From NCBI GenBank assembly GCA_030640155.1, contig DAOWJX010000250.1, forward strand, positions 1 to 8,564: a DNA stretch of 8,564 bases. The letters are read 5' to 3'. This document shows positions 1 to 6,428 of this stretch, piece after piece. The DNA comes from Candidatus Aegiribacteria sp. Lineage in GTDB: Bacteria; Fermentibacterota; Fermentibacteria; Fermentibacterales; JCC-6. The notes below the pieces were generated by a model. That model did not search any database. It was not told the DNA's origin and saw only the letters and a program-made list of their open reading frames with translations. The stretch's first letter is position 1, and every line of letters starts with the position of its first letter. The translations under genes and the position numbers were made by a program.

Positions 1-1243
1 CGAATGTCAGCAGAAGGGTTTCGAAGTCATCAAAGCTCTGGAAACGGTAGTAATCCGCTGCCCAGTGGTTTACGGTTTTGTAAATATCTGAAACAGGATA
101 AGTTGAATAAGTTCCGGACACATTGAAAGTGGGCAGGTCATCGCCCTCGTACCCGAAACGCCCGTCCTCAATGGTTATATCATCGAGGAAGTTAGCCACA
201 GCCCAATCTGCGAAAATATCAGCGAAGTCTTCAGAATAACCGAAATCATCCAGCACTGCATTGTATCCCGCAATTGAGTTCAACGGTTCGTGTACCACAG
301 CGTAAATGGCAGGATGACCGCCGTACTGCTCGTAGAAGTACAGCGACCAGAGATAGGTTTGAATGTAATCAGCCCAGGTTCCGTCCCATTCTGTCAGATT
401 GTTATCAGGATTGCTGTTGAACATCGAAATGTAGTCCGGATTTCCGTAGAGCCACATCGCCAGTTCGGCAAATCCCTCGTCCGTCCAGGTAACCTCGTCC
501 TCATCGTACTTCCAGTGAATCATATGCTCGAATTCATGAGCTGCTACTGCGAGCATGTAATCACTGCTTGGACCACCACCCGAACTCCCGGTGCTTAGAT
601 AGAGTACTTCGCACTCGTTACTGTGATACGGGGGATTTTCTCCCTCCGGATACTGATCGAACCAGAAGAAGAATCCGTCCGCTGAGATTACAAAATCGAA
701 CCACATCAGATAGATCCGGGTATCGTCGTCGAGTTCATCCGGCGGTATCCCGAAAGCGGTGCTGTCGATCTCGTAGATTCCCTGATCAGGATACTGACCT
801 GGGCTGGTGTTCTCCCAGCGCTCCATAATTATATCGACCTCAGCCTGATTTATGGAGACATTCCATTCGCTGTCTCGAACCACTACGTAGCCCCGGTCGC
901 TCTTTCCATGAACCGTGCATACTTCCTGTACAAAATGGGGCGGCATGGGATCGTGAACCCACAGCCACCATATCCATGAATCACCGACTTCAGGATTGTC
1001 CGGAGGAGATGACAGGATACCGGGGACCTCCAGGTATACATCGGGACCAACCTCATCAGGTGATGGTATCTGCATGTCATGAATGAACGGTTGTGTGTAA
1101 TCGAGGTTCTGTGCGGCAGCCTCACCCTTTATGATCGGGATCAATCCAAATCCGCTAAGGAGCAGGGCTGTGAATGCGATCACGATAACGCGTCCACCTG
1201 TTGTTGATGAACTTCTGAAAAATCGGCACCTTCGTGTTAACAT
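1..1243 (-). CDS. Secreted HExxH zinc metallopeptidase, C-terminus cut off by window edge
   Basis: The reading frame is open from the ATG at 1243 down to position 1 (414 residues). The start is supported by AGGAGGA at 1249-1255 on the minus strand, 5 nt upstream. Residues 1-45 form an export signal: an Arg-rich start (MLTRRCRFFR), a hydrophobic stretch at about 19-38 and a likely cleavage site after EAAA. The zinc site is HEFEH at residues 236-240, with E237 as the general base. It is followed by TDEGFAEL, where E260 (20 residues after the second His) or E256 would be the third ligand, a gluzincin-type arrangement. The local pattern (HEFEHMIHW, then a D/NEG-x-x-E block) resembles M30 (hyicolysin-like) and related secreted peptidases; that family call is inference. 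The N-terminal 200 residues are not recognised. It diverges from the propeller gene at 1481, so it is probably transcribed separately. A substrate cannot be given. Confidence 0.85.
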   Translation of the reverse strand, partial: MLTRRCRFFRSSSTTGGRVIVIAFTALLLSGFGLIPIIKGEAAAQNLDYTQPFIHDMQIPSPDEVGPDVYLEVPGILSSPPDNPEVGDSWIWWLWVHDPMPPHFVQEVCTVHGKSDRGYVVVRDSEWNVSINQAEVDIIMERWENTSPGQYPDQGIYEIDSTAFGIPPDELDDDTRIYLMWFDFVISADGFFFWFDQYPEGENPPYHSNECEVLYLSTGSSGGGPSSDYMLAVAAHEFEHMIHWKYDEDEVTWTDEGFAELAMWLYGNPDYISMFNSNPDNNLTEWDGTWADYIQTYLWSLYFYEQYGGHPAIYAVVHEPLNSIAGYNAVLDDFGYSEDFADIFADWAVANFLDDITIEDGRFGYEGDDLPTFNVSGTYSTYPVSDIYKTVNHWAADYYRFQSFDDFETLLLTF

Positions 1244-1466
1244 GCTATTCCTCCTGATGAGTTGGTTTCACTCTCTAAATATTCTGACCCCATAAATTGC
1301 GGTATACAAAAGATATGCGAATGTCTTCCCGCTGCTCTGTGGAGACCAGCACTTCGATTATACAGAGTGCAGGGGTAAAATGACAGAGGGAATACACTCA
1401 ACCCGGTTTCAGGGCGACTGAAGCATTGTTATATTTCAAAACATATAGAAATGTCCTGTAATATGG

Positions 1467-1474
1467 AAAAGGAG
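1467..1474 (+). promoter_or_regulatory. Ribosome binding site that fixes the propeller-gene start
   Basis: AAAAGGAG ends 6 nt before the ATG at 1481. The two earlier in-frame ATGs have no comparable site and would add an uncharacteristic Cys- and charge-containing extension in front of the signal peptide. Confidence 0.6.
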
Positions 1475-1480
1475 TGTCGG

Positions 1481-2224
1481 ATGAGAGTATTTCTTATAGT
1501 ACTTTTCGCATTACCCGTTATAACTGTTGCCGGTTCCGTTAATGTTCTGTCCTCTTTCTACAGTCCTGACTGGTTTCCAAACGGTCTTGCCTGGGACGGG
1601 AATTACCTGTGGCTGCTAGGCGGGCACTACGATACTTTCTATAAGATCAGTACAGATGGTTCGGTCATAAGTTATTTCACTCCTGCGGAGCCGGGGGGGA
1701 AAAATGGAGATGGAGCTACTTTTGACGGCACTAATCTCTGGGGAATGTTCCTTAAATCAACAAGCAGCCCGGGAGAGGTATACGAGTACACAACATCCGG
1801 TACATATGTTTCCTCTTTCCTGTGTCCAGGTATATGGCACTTCGGTATGACGTGGGACGGAAACAACCTCTGGGTGTCATCCCGAGATGCACAGATGATA
1901 TATGAAATGAGTACAGACGGAACTGTTCTCAGTTCATTCTCTGTTCCTCATACCAATCCAGGAGATATGGCCTGGAACGGCACACATCTATTCTATACCG
2001 CCAAGGATGACAAGCTTATCGTTGAAGTGACTACTGATGGAGAGATTGTTGATACTTATGATGTGAGCGGTATGTCAGGCAACATGAAGCCAACGGCTCT
2101 TACATTTGACGGAACCAATTTCTGGGTATCGGATCAGGAGAGCGACATCATCTTCGAGGTGGAGCTTTCCGGTGTCGGCCTTCAGCAGTATACATTCGGA
2201 AGAATCAAGACACTGTTCCAATAA
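1481..2224 (+). CDS. Small secreted beta-propeller-like repeat protein
   Basis: This encodes 247 residues from the ATG at 1481. That start is preferred over in-frame ATGs at 1451 and 1463 because AAAAGGAG (1467-1474) lies 6 nt before it and because it puts a clean signal peptide first (MRVFLIVLFALPVITVAG). The mature part is almost entirely five repeats of about 40 residues, each with a core (W/F)(D/N)G-x-x-(L/F)W followed by a strand ending in a x-TDG-x-(V/I) turn (for example LAWDGNYLW, MTWDGNNLW, LTFDGTNFW). This is typical of propellers in the NHL/six-bladed superfamily, which usually bind ligands or proteins and have no fixed catalytic residues. Only five repeats are visible, fewer than the six or seven usual for a closed propeller. 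The C-terminus is a short basic tail, FGRIKTLFQ. Role unknown; periplasmic or extracellular by inference. Confidence 0.85.
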   Translation: MRVFLIVLFALPVITVAGSVNVLSSFYSPDWFPNGLAWDGNYLWLLGGHYDTFYKISTDGSVISYFTPAEPGGKNGDGATFDGTNLWGMFLKSTSSPGEVYEYTTSGTYVSSFLCPGIWHFGMTWDGNNLWVSSRDAQMIYEMSTDGTVLSSFSVPHTNPGDMAWNGTHLFYTAKDDKLIVEVTTDGEIVDTYDVSGMSGNMKPTALTFDGTNFWVSDQESDIIFEVELSGVGLQQYTFGRIKTLFQ

Positions 2225-2235
2225 AATGTACTGAT

Positions 2236-2262
2236 TCCGGACCTTCCGGATACATTATCCGG
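2236..2262 (+). other. Two mutually exclusive hairpins between the propeller and fur-family genes
   Basis: CCGGATA (2246-2252) and TATCCGG (2256-2262) form a perfect 7-bp stem with a 3-nt loop. The same left arm can instead pair upstream: TCCGGA (2236-2241) with TCCGGA (2245-2250) across a 3-nt loop. No T-run follows, so a standard intrinsic terminator is not supported. It lies 12-38 nt after the propeller stop codon and upstream of the regulator gene, so it could stabilise an mRNA end, bind a regulator, or be chance. Confidence 0.35.
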
Positions 2263-2309
2263 GCAGGTTCCTGTGGTTTGAATCCATCACTTGAAAGCTG
2301 GAAGTAATA

Positions 2310-2738
2310 ATGCCTCACTGCCATACATATCTGGAGAAACTGCGTGAAAGCGGATACAGGATCACACCGCAGAGAGAGATAATCATTCAGATCATCGCGC
2401 ACAGCGGAAAGCACATGACAGCTGAAGAGATCTTCAAGAAGTTGAGGGAGAAGACTGTCTCAATCAACATAGCCACAGTATATAGAACCCTTGAACTCCT
2501 GGTTGAGAATGGACTCGCAAGCAGATCTGACCTGGGCGGGGGGAATATTGCCTACGCCACGGGTGAACATGGTGCTCACATTCATCTTGTATGCAGGCAT
2601 TGCGGTTCAGTCACTGAAGTGAACGATGTAGATATCGATTCACTGCTGGTCCGGATCTCCGAAAAGCACGACTTCGACTGCGGGCCAGGCCATTTCGCGA
2701 TAAACGGCATATGCGAGAAGTGCAGAGAAGATCTGTAG
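2310..2738 (+). CDS. Fur-family metal-responsive transcriptional regulator
   Basis: This encodes 142 residues, normal for the family, with GGAAG at 2300-2304 before the ATG. The N-terminal winged-helix domain (about 1-84) carries the recognition-helix signature IATVYRTLELL at 54-64. The C-terminal dimerisation and metal domain has H87, H90 and H92, CRHC at 95-98 and CEKC at 135-138. The two CxxC pairs are the structural zinc site of Fur, Zur, PerR and Nur proteins; H90, H92, E103 and H128 are candidate regulatory-metal ligands. Which metal it senses (Fe, Zn, Ni or peroxide via Fe) cannot be read from these residues. Its position 165 bp upstream of a Ni/Co importer operon, with a dyad operator over that promoter, suggests a Nur-like nickel sensor; this is inference. 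An extra PHCH at residues 2-5 could add metal ligands. Confidence 0.93.
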   Translation: MPHCHTYLEKLRESGYRITPQREIIIQIIAHSGKHMTAEEIFKKLREKTVSINIATVYRTLELLVENGLASRSDLGGGNIAYATGEHGAHIHLVCRHCGSVTEVNDVDIDSLLVRISEKHDFDCGPGHFAINGICEKCREDL

Positions 2739-2772
2739 TTTTATTTAATTTGAGTTTTTGAAAATTAAGTGA

Positions 2773-2801
2773 TTGACGTACAGAAATATTGAATTGATAA
2801 T
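2773..2801 (+). promoter_or_regulatory. Sigma70-type promoter of the metal importer operon
   Basis: The -35 is TTGACG at 2773-2778 and the -10 is GATAAT at 2796-2801, with exactly 17 bp between them; each hexamer matches the consensus in five of six positions. Transcription would start near 2808, leaving an untranslated leader of about 95 nt. No cobalamin or NiCo riboswitch motif was recognised in that leader. Confidence 0.65.
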
Positions 2802-2831
2802 TGCGAATGATTGCAATAACAAATTATTGCA
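2800..2831 (+). promoter_or_regulatory. Probable Fur-family operator: two overlapping dyads over the transcription start
   Basis: Three half-sites alternate in orientation at constant spacing: ATTGC (2800-2804), 8 bp, GCAAT (2813-2817), 8 bp, ATTGC (2826-2830). The right-hand dyad extends to a perfect 8-bp inverted repeat, TGCAATAA (2812-2819) and TTATTGCA (2824-2831), with spacer CAAA. The block touches the -10 box and covers the predicted start at about 2808, the classic place for repression. TTGCAA-like half-sites are known for the nickel regulator Nur of Streptomyces. Binding by the adjacent regulator (2310-2738) is inferred. Confidence 0.65.
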
Positions 2832-2903
2832 GAAGTCAATACGTTCTTTTTACCTTCAAAACAGCTGTTCGGCAATATCAGCGGAAAGTGAGAAGTGGGA
2901 GCT

Positions 2904-3779
2904 ATGAAGACAAGCGGATATTATGAAAAGTCAGGAATTACTCTTGTTATACTATTAGCAGGAGTAATTCTTCTTCTTGTTGCCGGGTGCGGCATCGCGA
3001 AAGATGAAACAGAGATAGATGATATCTCCACGGATCAATCGTTTGAGGTAGAGGAAACAGGAACGCTCGAATTCAGAGCGAATGGAGAAGATTTTGTTCG
3101 CAGAGGCTTCGTATCAAAGGACGGCTGGCACATCACTTTCAATCACCTGTATGTAACTCTGACCGATATAACGGCATGGCAGACGGATCCTCCCTACGAA
3201 TCTCATTCGGGTGATACGATCACCGGTGAGGTGGATGTGATGCTGGAAGGCGTATTTACGATCGATCTCGCTCAGGGTGACGAGAATGCCGATCCTCTGT
3301 CTGTGGGCAGAATTGACAGTGTTCCGGTCGGCCATTACAATGCTCTTTCATGGAGAATGATCCCGGCTTCAGCAGGACCTTCGGAGGGATACAGCATCTA
3401 TATCGATGCCCAGGCTGAAAAGGGTGACCAATCATATAATGTCTACATAGGCATCGAACAGGAATACTTTTACCAGGCCGGTGAATACATTGGCGATGAA
3501 AGAAAAGGGATTCTTGCTCAGGGCGGTTTCACCGATCTTGAGATGACATTTCATTTCGATCATCTGTTTGGTGATGGAGAGCTTTCGCTGGACAGTGGTC
3601 TGAACCTTCTGGCGCCTGGTTTCGAACCGTTTGCCGATCTTATGGCTGAAGGTACTGTGGACGTAGATCTTGCCATTCTACGAGAAACTCTTGGTGATCT
3701 TGAGTACCAGAAACTGGTCGATATCCTTCTCACTCTCGGACATGTTGGAGAAGGTCACTGTCATTGCGAGTGTCTATGA
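2904..3779 (+). CDS. Putative metal-binding lipoprotein, first gene of the nik-type operon
   Basis: This encodes 291 residues from the ATG at 2904; an in-frame GTG at 2895 is an alternative start. The signal peptide ends in a lipobox, VAGC, with lipid-carrying C29. The next residue is Gly, not Asp, so outer-membrane placement is likely if the cell is Gram-negative. The mature protein is acidic. It has a region at about 68-95 with W75, H76, H81 and W92, a His pair in FHFDHLFG, and ends in GHCHCECL, which puts H285, H287, C286, C288 and C290 at the extreme C-terminus. I do not recognise a characterised family. Position and ligand-rich tail suggest it captures Ni2+ or Co2+ for the importer, a role that NikK-type proteins may fill elsewhere; this is inference. 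Its TGA overlaps the next ATG (ATGA at 3776-3779), implying translational coupling. Confidence 0.85.
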   Translation: MKTSGYYEKSGITLVILLAGVILLLVAGCGIAKDETEIDDISTDQSFEVEETGTLEFRANGEDFVRRGFVSKDGWHITFNHLYVTLTDITAWQTDPPYESHSGDTITGEVDVMLEGVFTIDLAQGDENADPLSVGRIDSVPVGHYNALSWRMIPASAGPSEGYSIYIDAQAEKGDQSYNVYIGIEQEYFYQAGEYIGDERKGILAQGGFTDLEMTFHFDHLFGDGELSLDSGLNLLAPGFEPFADLMAEGTVDVDLAILRETLGDLEYQKLVDILLTLGHVGEGHCHCECL

Positions 3780-4234
3780 CACAGACTGTCCACCTTCTTG
3801 CTTTCATCCTCTTTATTCCTGCAGGTATCGCGCTGGCTCATGGTGTCAGTGTGACCTGGAAAGCATGCGGGGAGGAAATTACAATTGAGGCTGCATGGGA
3901 CAATGGCTTACCGATGGTCGAGGCCCAGGTGACAGTATTTTCTCCTCTCGATCCTGCCTCCCCCTTCATGAGCGGAGTAACGGACGACGAGGGAATTTTC
4001 GTTTTTAAACTTGATGATTCTCAGGTTGGAGTCTGGGATGTCCAGGTTCGAAAGGCCGGACACGGGGAAATGGTCCATATCGATCTTTCAAGTGATGAGA
4101 TCCCGGGTGGAGGGGCAAGTGTTTATACCACGAGTCAGATTCTACTCATGGCAGTCTGTGTAATCTGGGGATTTGCTGGAACAGCATTCTTTTTTCATTC
4201 CCGAAAGAAAAGGAAACCAGATGCACATACCTGA
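3776..4234 (+). CDS. NikL-like periplasmic accessory protein of the nickel/cobalt ECF importer
   Basis: This encodes 152 residues from the ATG at 3776, which overlaps the lipoprotein stop as ATGA; an in-frame TTG at 3764 is less likely. Residues 1-21 are a signal peptide with an ALA cleavage site, so the mature chain would begin His22-Gly23. Residues about 22-115 look like a single Ig-like or carboxypeptidase-regulatory-like beta domain (GVTDDEGIFVFKL, then VGVWDVQVRKAGH). A C-terminal transmembrane helix (about 118-142) is followed by a basic cytoplasmic tail, RKKRKPDAHT. A signal peptide, small beta domain and C-terminal anchor just before NikM match the NikL accessory subunit described for NikMQO systems without NikN. 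A free N-terminal His can bind metal. Its last 14 bp overlap nikM. The family call rests on architecture and context, not a diagnostic motif. Confidence 0.75.
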   Translation: MTQTVHLLAFILFIPAGIALAHGVSVTWKACGEEITIEAAWDNGLPMVEAQVTVFSPLDPASPFMSGVTDDEGIFVFKLDDSQVGVWDVQVRKAGHGEMVHIDLSSDEIPGGGASVYTTSQILLMAVCVIWGFAGTAFFFHSRKKRKPDAHT

Positions 4235-4859
4235 TGGTGTTTTACCAGCGGGAGTATGTATTGCAGGATATGCGGGTACAGCGGCTGTTAACTGGTTTTG
4301 TCTGCGAAGAATACATCGAAGAAGCGATCCTGTTGAAGGTATTCCTCGAGCATCTGTAATGGCCGCAGCGTTTTTTGTTGCATCGTGGATACATATTCCT
4401 GTTCCACCAACAAGCGTGCATCTGGTTCTGACCGGATTGATGGGTGTAATTCTTGGGTGGTACGCTTTCCCGGCGATTCTCATAGGGCTCTTCTTTCAGG
4501 CTGTGCTGTTCGCTCATGGCGGTCTGACAACCCTTGGTGTAAACACCCTTACAATAGGTCTGCCGTCCCTTCTCGCATTCGCCATATTCAATCTGAGGAG
4601 ACGATTCGGAAAGGGGAAACTTCCGACCATGATTCTTGGTTTCCTGGCCGGAGGTCTGGGTGTGGCGGTTGCCGCTGCTCTGACTTTTCTGGTGCTTATC
4701 AGGACTGTTCCTCTTTACCTGAATATCAGGACGGAACTCTCCGCCATCACCGCAATGACTCTTGCTTACATTCCCATTGCACTTGTGGAAGGCACCTTCA
4801 CCGCAATGGTCGCTGTCTTCCTCCTGAAAGTCAAACCGGAGATGCTGGAGGAGCTGTGA
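4221..4859 (+). CDS. nikM: Nickel/cobalt ECF transporter substrate-binding membrane protein NikM/CbiM
   Basis: This is the S component, which binds Ni2+ or Co2+ and passes it through the membrane. It has 212 residues, the usual length. The ATG at 4221 is chosen over the upstream 4173 ATG because it gives the family's hallmark N-terminus MHIPDG, with AGGA at 4211-4214 as ribosome binding site. In characterised NikM the metal is held by the Met1 amine, His2 and His67. Here Met1 and His2 are present and the His of PPTSVHL falls exactly at residue 67. The conserved loop FAHGGLTTLGVNT follows. The rest is hydrophobic with about six or seven membrane helices and a short charged C-terminus. It overlaps the NikL-like gene by 14 bp and nikQ by 4 bp (GTGA). 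The sequence alone does not separate Ni from Co; the lack of CbiN and of a recognisable cobalamin riboswitch leans towards Ni. Confidence 0.93.
   Translation: MHIPDGVLPAGVCIAGYAGTAAVNWFCLRRIHRRSDPVEGIPRASVMAAAFFVASWIHIPVPPTSVHLVLTGLMGVILGWYAFPAILIGLFFQAVLFAHGGLTTLGVNTLTIGLPSLLAFAIFNLRRRFGKGKLPTMILGFLAGGLGVAVAAALTFLVLIRTVPLYLNIRTELSAITAMTLAYIPIALVEGTFTAMVAVFLLKVKPEMLEEL
4847..4853 (+). promoter_or_regulatory. Ribosome binding site that selects a GTG start for nikQ
   Basis: GGAGGAG lies inside the end of nikM, with GGAGG 4 nt before the GTG at 4856. The next in-frame candidate, the ATG at 4895, has only AGGA 14 nt upstream, too far to be efficient. The GTG also forms a GTGA overlap with the nikM stop, a normal coupled junction. 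Confidence 0.65.
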
Positions 4860-5629
4860 ACCGCAATTCGGGATCCAGGAATCGCCAGACTCCCATGAAA
4901 CGCTGGAAGACAGGCCTCAAGGTTCCGGCTCTTATGGTTCTGATGCTGGCCTATGCGTTTGCACGAAATCCAATACTGATACCTCCGGTTGTGCTGTCTG
5001 CAGTAATTCTATTTATCCTGTCCGGACTGCCTGTTTCAATGCTCCTGCTACGTTTGAGGGTTCCGATTTCGTTTCTGGTGGTGATGACCCTGCTGCTAGC
5101 GTTCTTTTCCGGGCATACTCGTTTGATGACACTTGGTCCGGTTGTTCTCAGGCTGGAGGGACTGGTCCTTGCGGCTGTGATATTGGCAAGGGTAATTTCG
5201 ATTATGATCGTTAGTATCGTACTGATCCATACAACTCCATCTGCCGGTCTTCCAGGAGAGCTGAATCGCCTCGGTATACCCAGGATACTGACTGATATGG
5301 CAGTACTGACAGGACGATACATCGGAGTACTCGGAGAAGACTATACATTAATGAGAAGAGCTATGCGGCTTCGGGGATACAGAAAAAACAGGTTTTCGAT
5401 CAAGGGACTTGTCACTCTGGCTTCGCTGACAGGAACGCTGCTGATAAGAGGGTTCGAACAGTCTGAAAGGGTTTTCAGAGCGATGAAGCTCAGAGGATAC
5501 GGAACCTCAGTAAGTTCTCCGGATGGCTGGACAATGCGGACCCGCGCGCGTGATATCGTAATGACGGTCATTGTGATTTCAGCGGCAGTTCTTGTCATCT
5601 CTGCTGAACTTCTTCTCAGAGGGGCATGA
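4856..5629 (+). CDS. nikQ: ECF transporter transmembrane coupling protein NikQ/CbiQ
   Basis: This is the T component, which links the NikO ATPase to NikM. It has 257 residues from the GTG at 4856. After a basic N-terminus there are several hydrophobic helices (first about 23-60). The cytoplasmic coupling region carries both family motifs: RAMRLRG at 168-174 and RAMKLRG at 208-214, the paired Ala-x-x-x-Arg-Gly elements that dock on the ATPase. A last membrane helix (about 230-254) closes the protein. It overlaps nikM by 4 bp and ends 1 bp before the nikO ATG, so the three proteins should be made together. The open frame extends far upstream inside nikM (from 4385), but that part is low-complexity Ser/Arg sequence antisense in character to a membrane protein and is not translated. 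Confidence 0.93.
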   Translation: MNRNSGSRNRQTPMKRWKTGLKVPALMVLMLAYAFARNPILIPPVVLSAVILFILSGLPVSMLLLRLRVPISFLVVMTLLLAFFSGHTRLMTLGPVVLRLEGLVLAAVILARVISIMIVSIVLIHTTPSAGLPGELNRLGIPRILTDMAVLTGRYIGVLGEDYTLMRRAMRLRGYRKNRFSIKGLVTLASLTGTLLIRGFEQSERVFRAMKLRGYGTSVSSPDGWTMRTRARDIVMTVIVISAAVLVISAELLLRGA

Positions 5630-5630
5630 T

Positions 5631-6398
5631 ATGGAAATCCAGAAAACCGGGGAACCTGCCGCATCAATCAGGGGAGTCCACTTCTCATACCCTCAGAAGC
5701 AGAATGTACTGAGAGGAATCGATCTGGATGTCGGAACAGGGCAAAAGATTGGGCTGATCGGTCCAAACGGTTCCGGCAAAACCACACTTTTCCTTCTCCT
5801 GGCGGGAGTTATTAAACCTGATTCAGGATCAATCAGTCTTTCAGACTCCCGGGTTATACCTGGAATGTTCAATCCGGATTTCGGGATGGTCTTCCAGAAC
5901 CCGGACGATCAGCTTTTTAACCCTACCGTGAGAGATGACCTGGCCTTTGGTCTTCTTAATCTAGGATTTAAAGTCGATGAGGCAGAGAAGACTGTAAAGA
6001 ACATGCTTTCAGATCTGGGTATGGAAGAATTGGCTGACAGGCCCCCTCATCACCTCTCCGGGGGGGAGAAGAGGATTATATCCATAGCAGGAGTGATGGT
6101 TATGAAACCGAATCTGATTGCTCTCGATGAGCCTGAAGCAAGTCTGGATACAAAATCGCGCAGGAGGCTCATAAGGCTTTTGCAGGTCTCGAATGAAACC
6201 ATGCTGATAGCCTCTCATGATATGGAATTTCTCCTTGATATCTGCGACAGGATCGTAATCCTCGATGAAGGTGTAATATGTGCTGATGGCAACCCGCGCA
6301 ATCTGCTTGGAGACAGCAGCCTTATGGAAGCCCACGGGCTCGAGAAGCCGCATTCACTGGTTCCTCATATTTTACCACATCACAAAGCGATACTGTAA
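5631..6398 (+). CDS. nikO: ECF transporter ATP-binding protein NikO/CbiO
   Basis: This ATPase powers nickel/cobalt import. It has 255 residues from the ATG at 5631, with AGAGGGG at 5618-5624 ahead; the in-frame upstream ATG at 5592 lies inside nikQ. All ABC elements are present: Walker A GPNGSGKTT (44-52), Q-loop FQNPDDQLF (88-96), signature LSGGEKR (142-148), Walker B LIALDEP (162-168), D-loop SLD (171-173) and switch His196 in ASHD. Walker B is followed by EAS rather than the usual TAG/TSG. The Q-loop DDQLF form is typical of ECF A components. The C-terminal 21 residues carry five histidines (235, 241, 246, 250, 251), an unusual cytoplasmic metal-binding candidate. A single A gene suggests a homodimeric ATPase. 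It is the last gene of the operon. Confidence 0.95.
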   Translation: MEIQKTGEPAASIRGVHFSYPQKQNVLRGIDLDVGTGQKIGLIGPNGSGKTTLFLLLAGVIKPDSGSISLSDSRVIPGMFNPDFGMVFQNPDDQLFNPTVRDDLAFGLLNLGFKVDEAEKTVKNMLSDLGMEELADRPPHHLSGGEKRIISIAGVMVMKPNLIALDEPEASLDTKSRRRLIRLLQVSNETMLIASHDMEFLLDICDRIVILDEGVICADGNPRNLLGDSSLMEAHGLEKPHSLVPHILPHHKAIL

Positions 6399-6428
6399 TG
6401 CAGTTCACTCTGAGAAACTTACTGCATT
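6397..6428. repeat. 8-bp inverted repeat between convergent genes
   Basis: AATGCAGT (6397-6404) and ACTGCATT (6421-6428) are perfect inverted copies separated by 16 bp. The left arm begins within the nikO stop codon. It sits in the 79-bp gap between nikO and the convergent hydrolase gene, so it might form a weak bidirectional transcript end. The loop is long and there is no T-run, so it is not called a terminator. Confidence 0.35.

Noticed and set aside
290..828. Two plus-strand open frames of 102 and 86 codons
   Set aside because: They are antisense to the metallopeptidase gene, which is open over 414 codons with a signal peptide and a zinc motif.
1244..1480. Promoters for the two divergent genes
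   Set aside because: TTATAT near 1429 and TTGTAT on the minus strand are possible elements, but no pair with acceptable hexamers and spacing stood out on either strand.
2860..2869. AACAGCTGTT palindrome in the operon leader
   Set aside because: It is a perfect 10-bp palindrome, but single, without a matching copy or a known regulator; it could be chance.
2808..2903. Possible metal or cobalamin riboswitch in the leader
   Set aside because: The leader is only about 95 nt, is A/T-rich, and I see neither the B12-box nor the G-rich NiCo motif; protein-mediated control through the dyad is the simpler reading.
4385..4855. Upstream extension of the nikQ reading frame
   Set aside because: It overlaps nikM in another frame, and its Ser/Arg/Cys-rich translation is unlike any CbiQ N-terminus; the GTG at 4856 with GGAGG in front is the better start.
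4951..5667. Minus-strand open frames of 123 and 108 codons
   Set aside because: They are shadows of nikQ, without family motifs or start signals.
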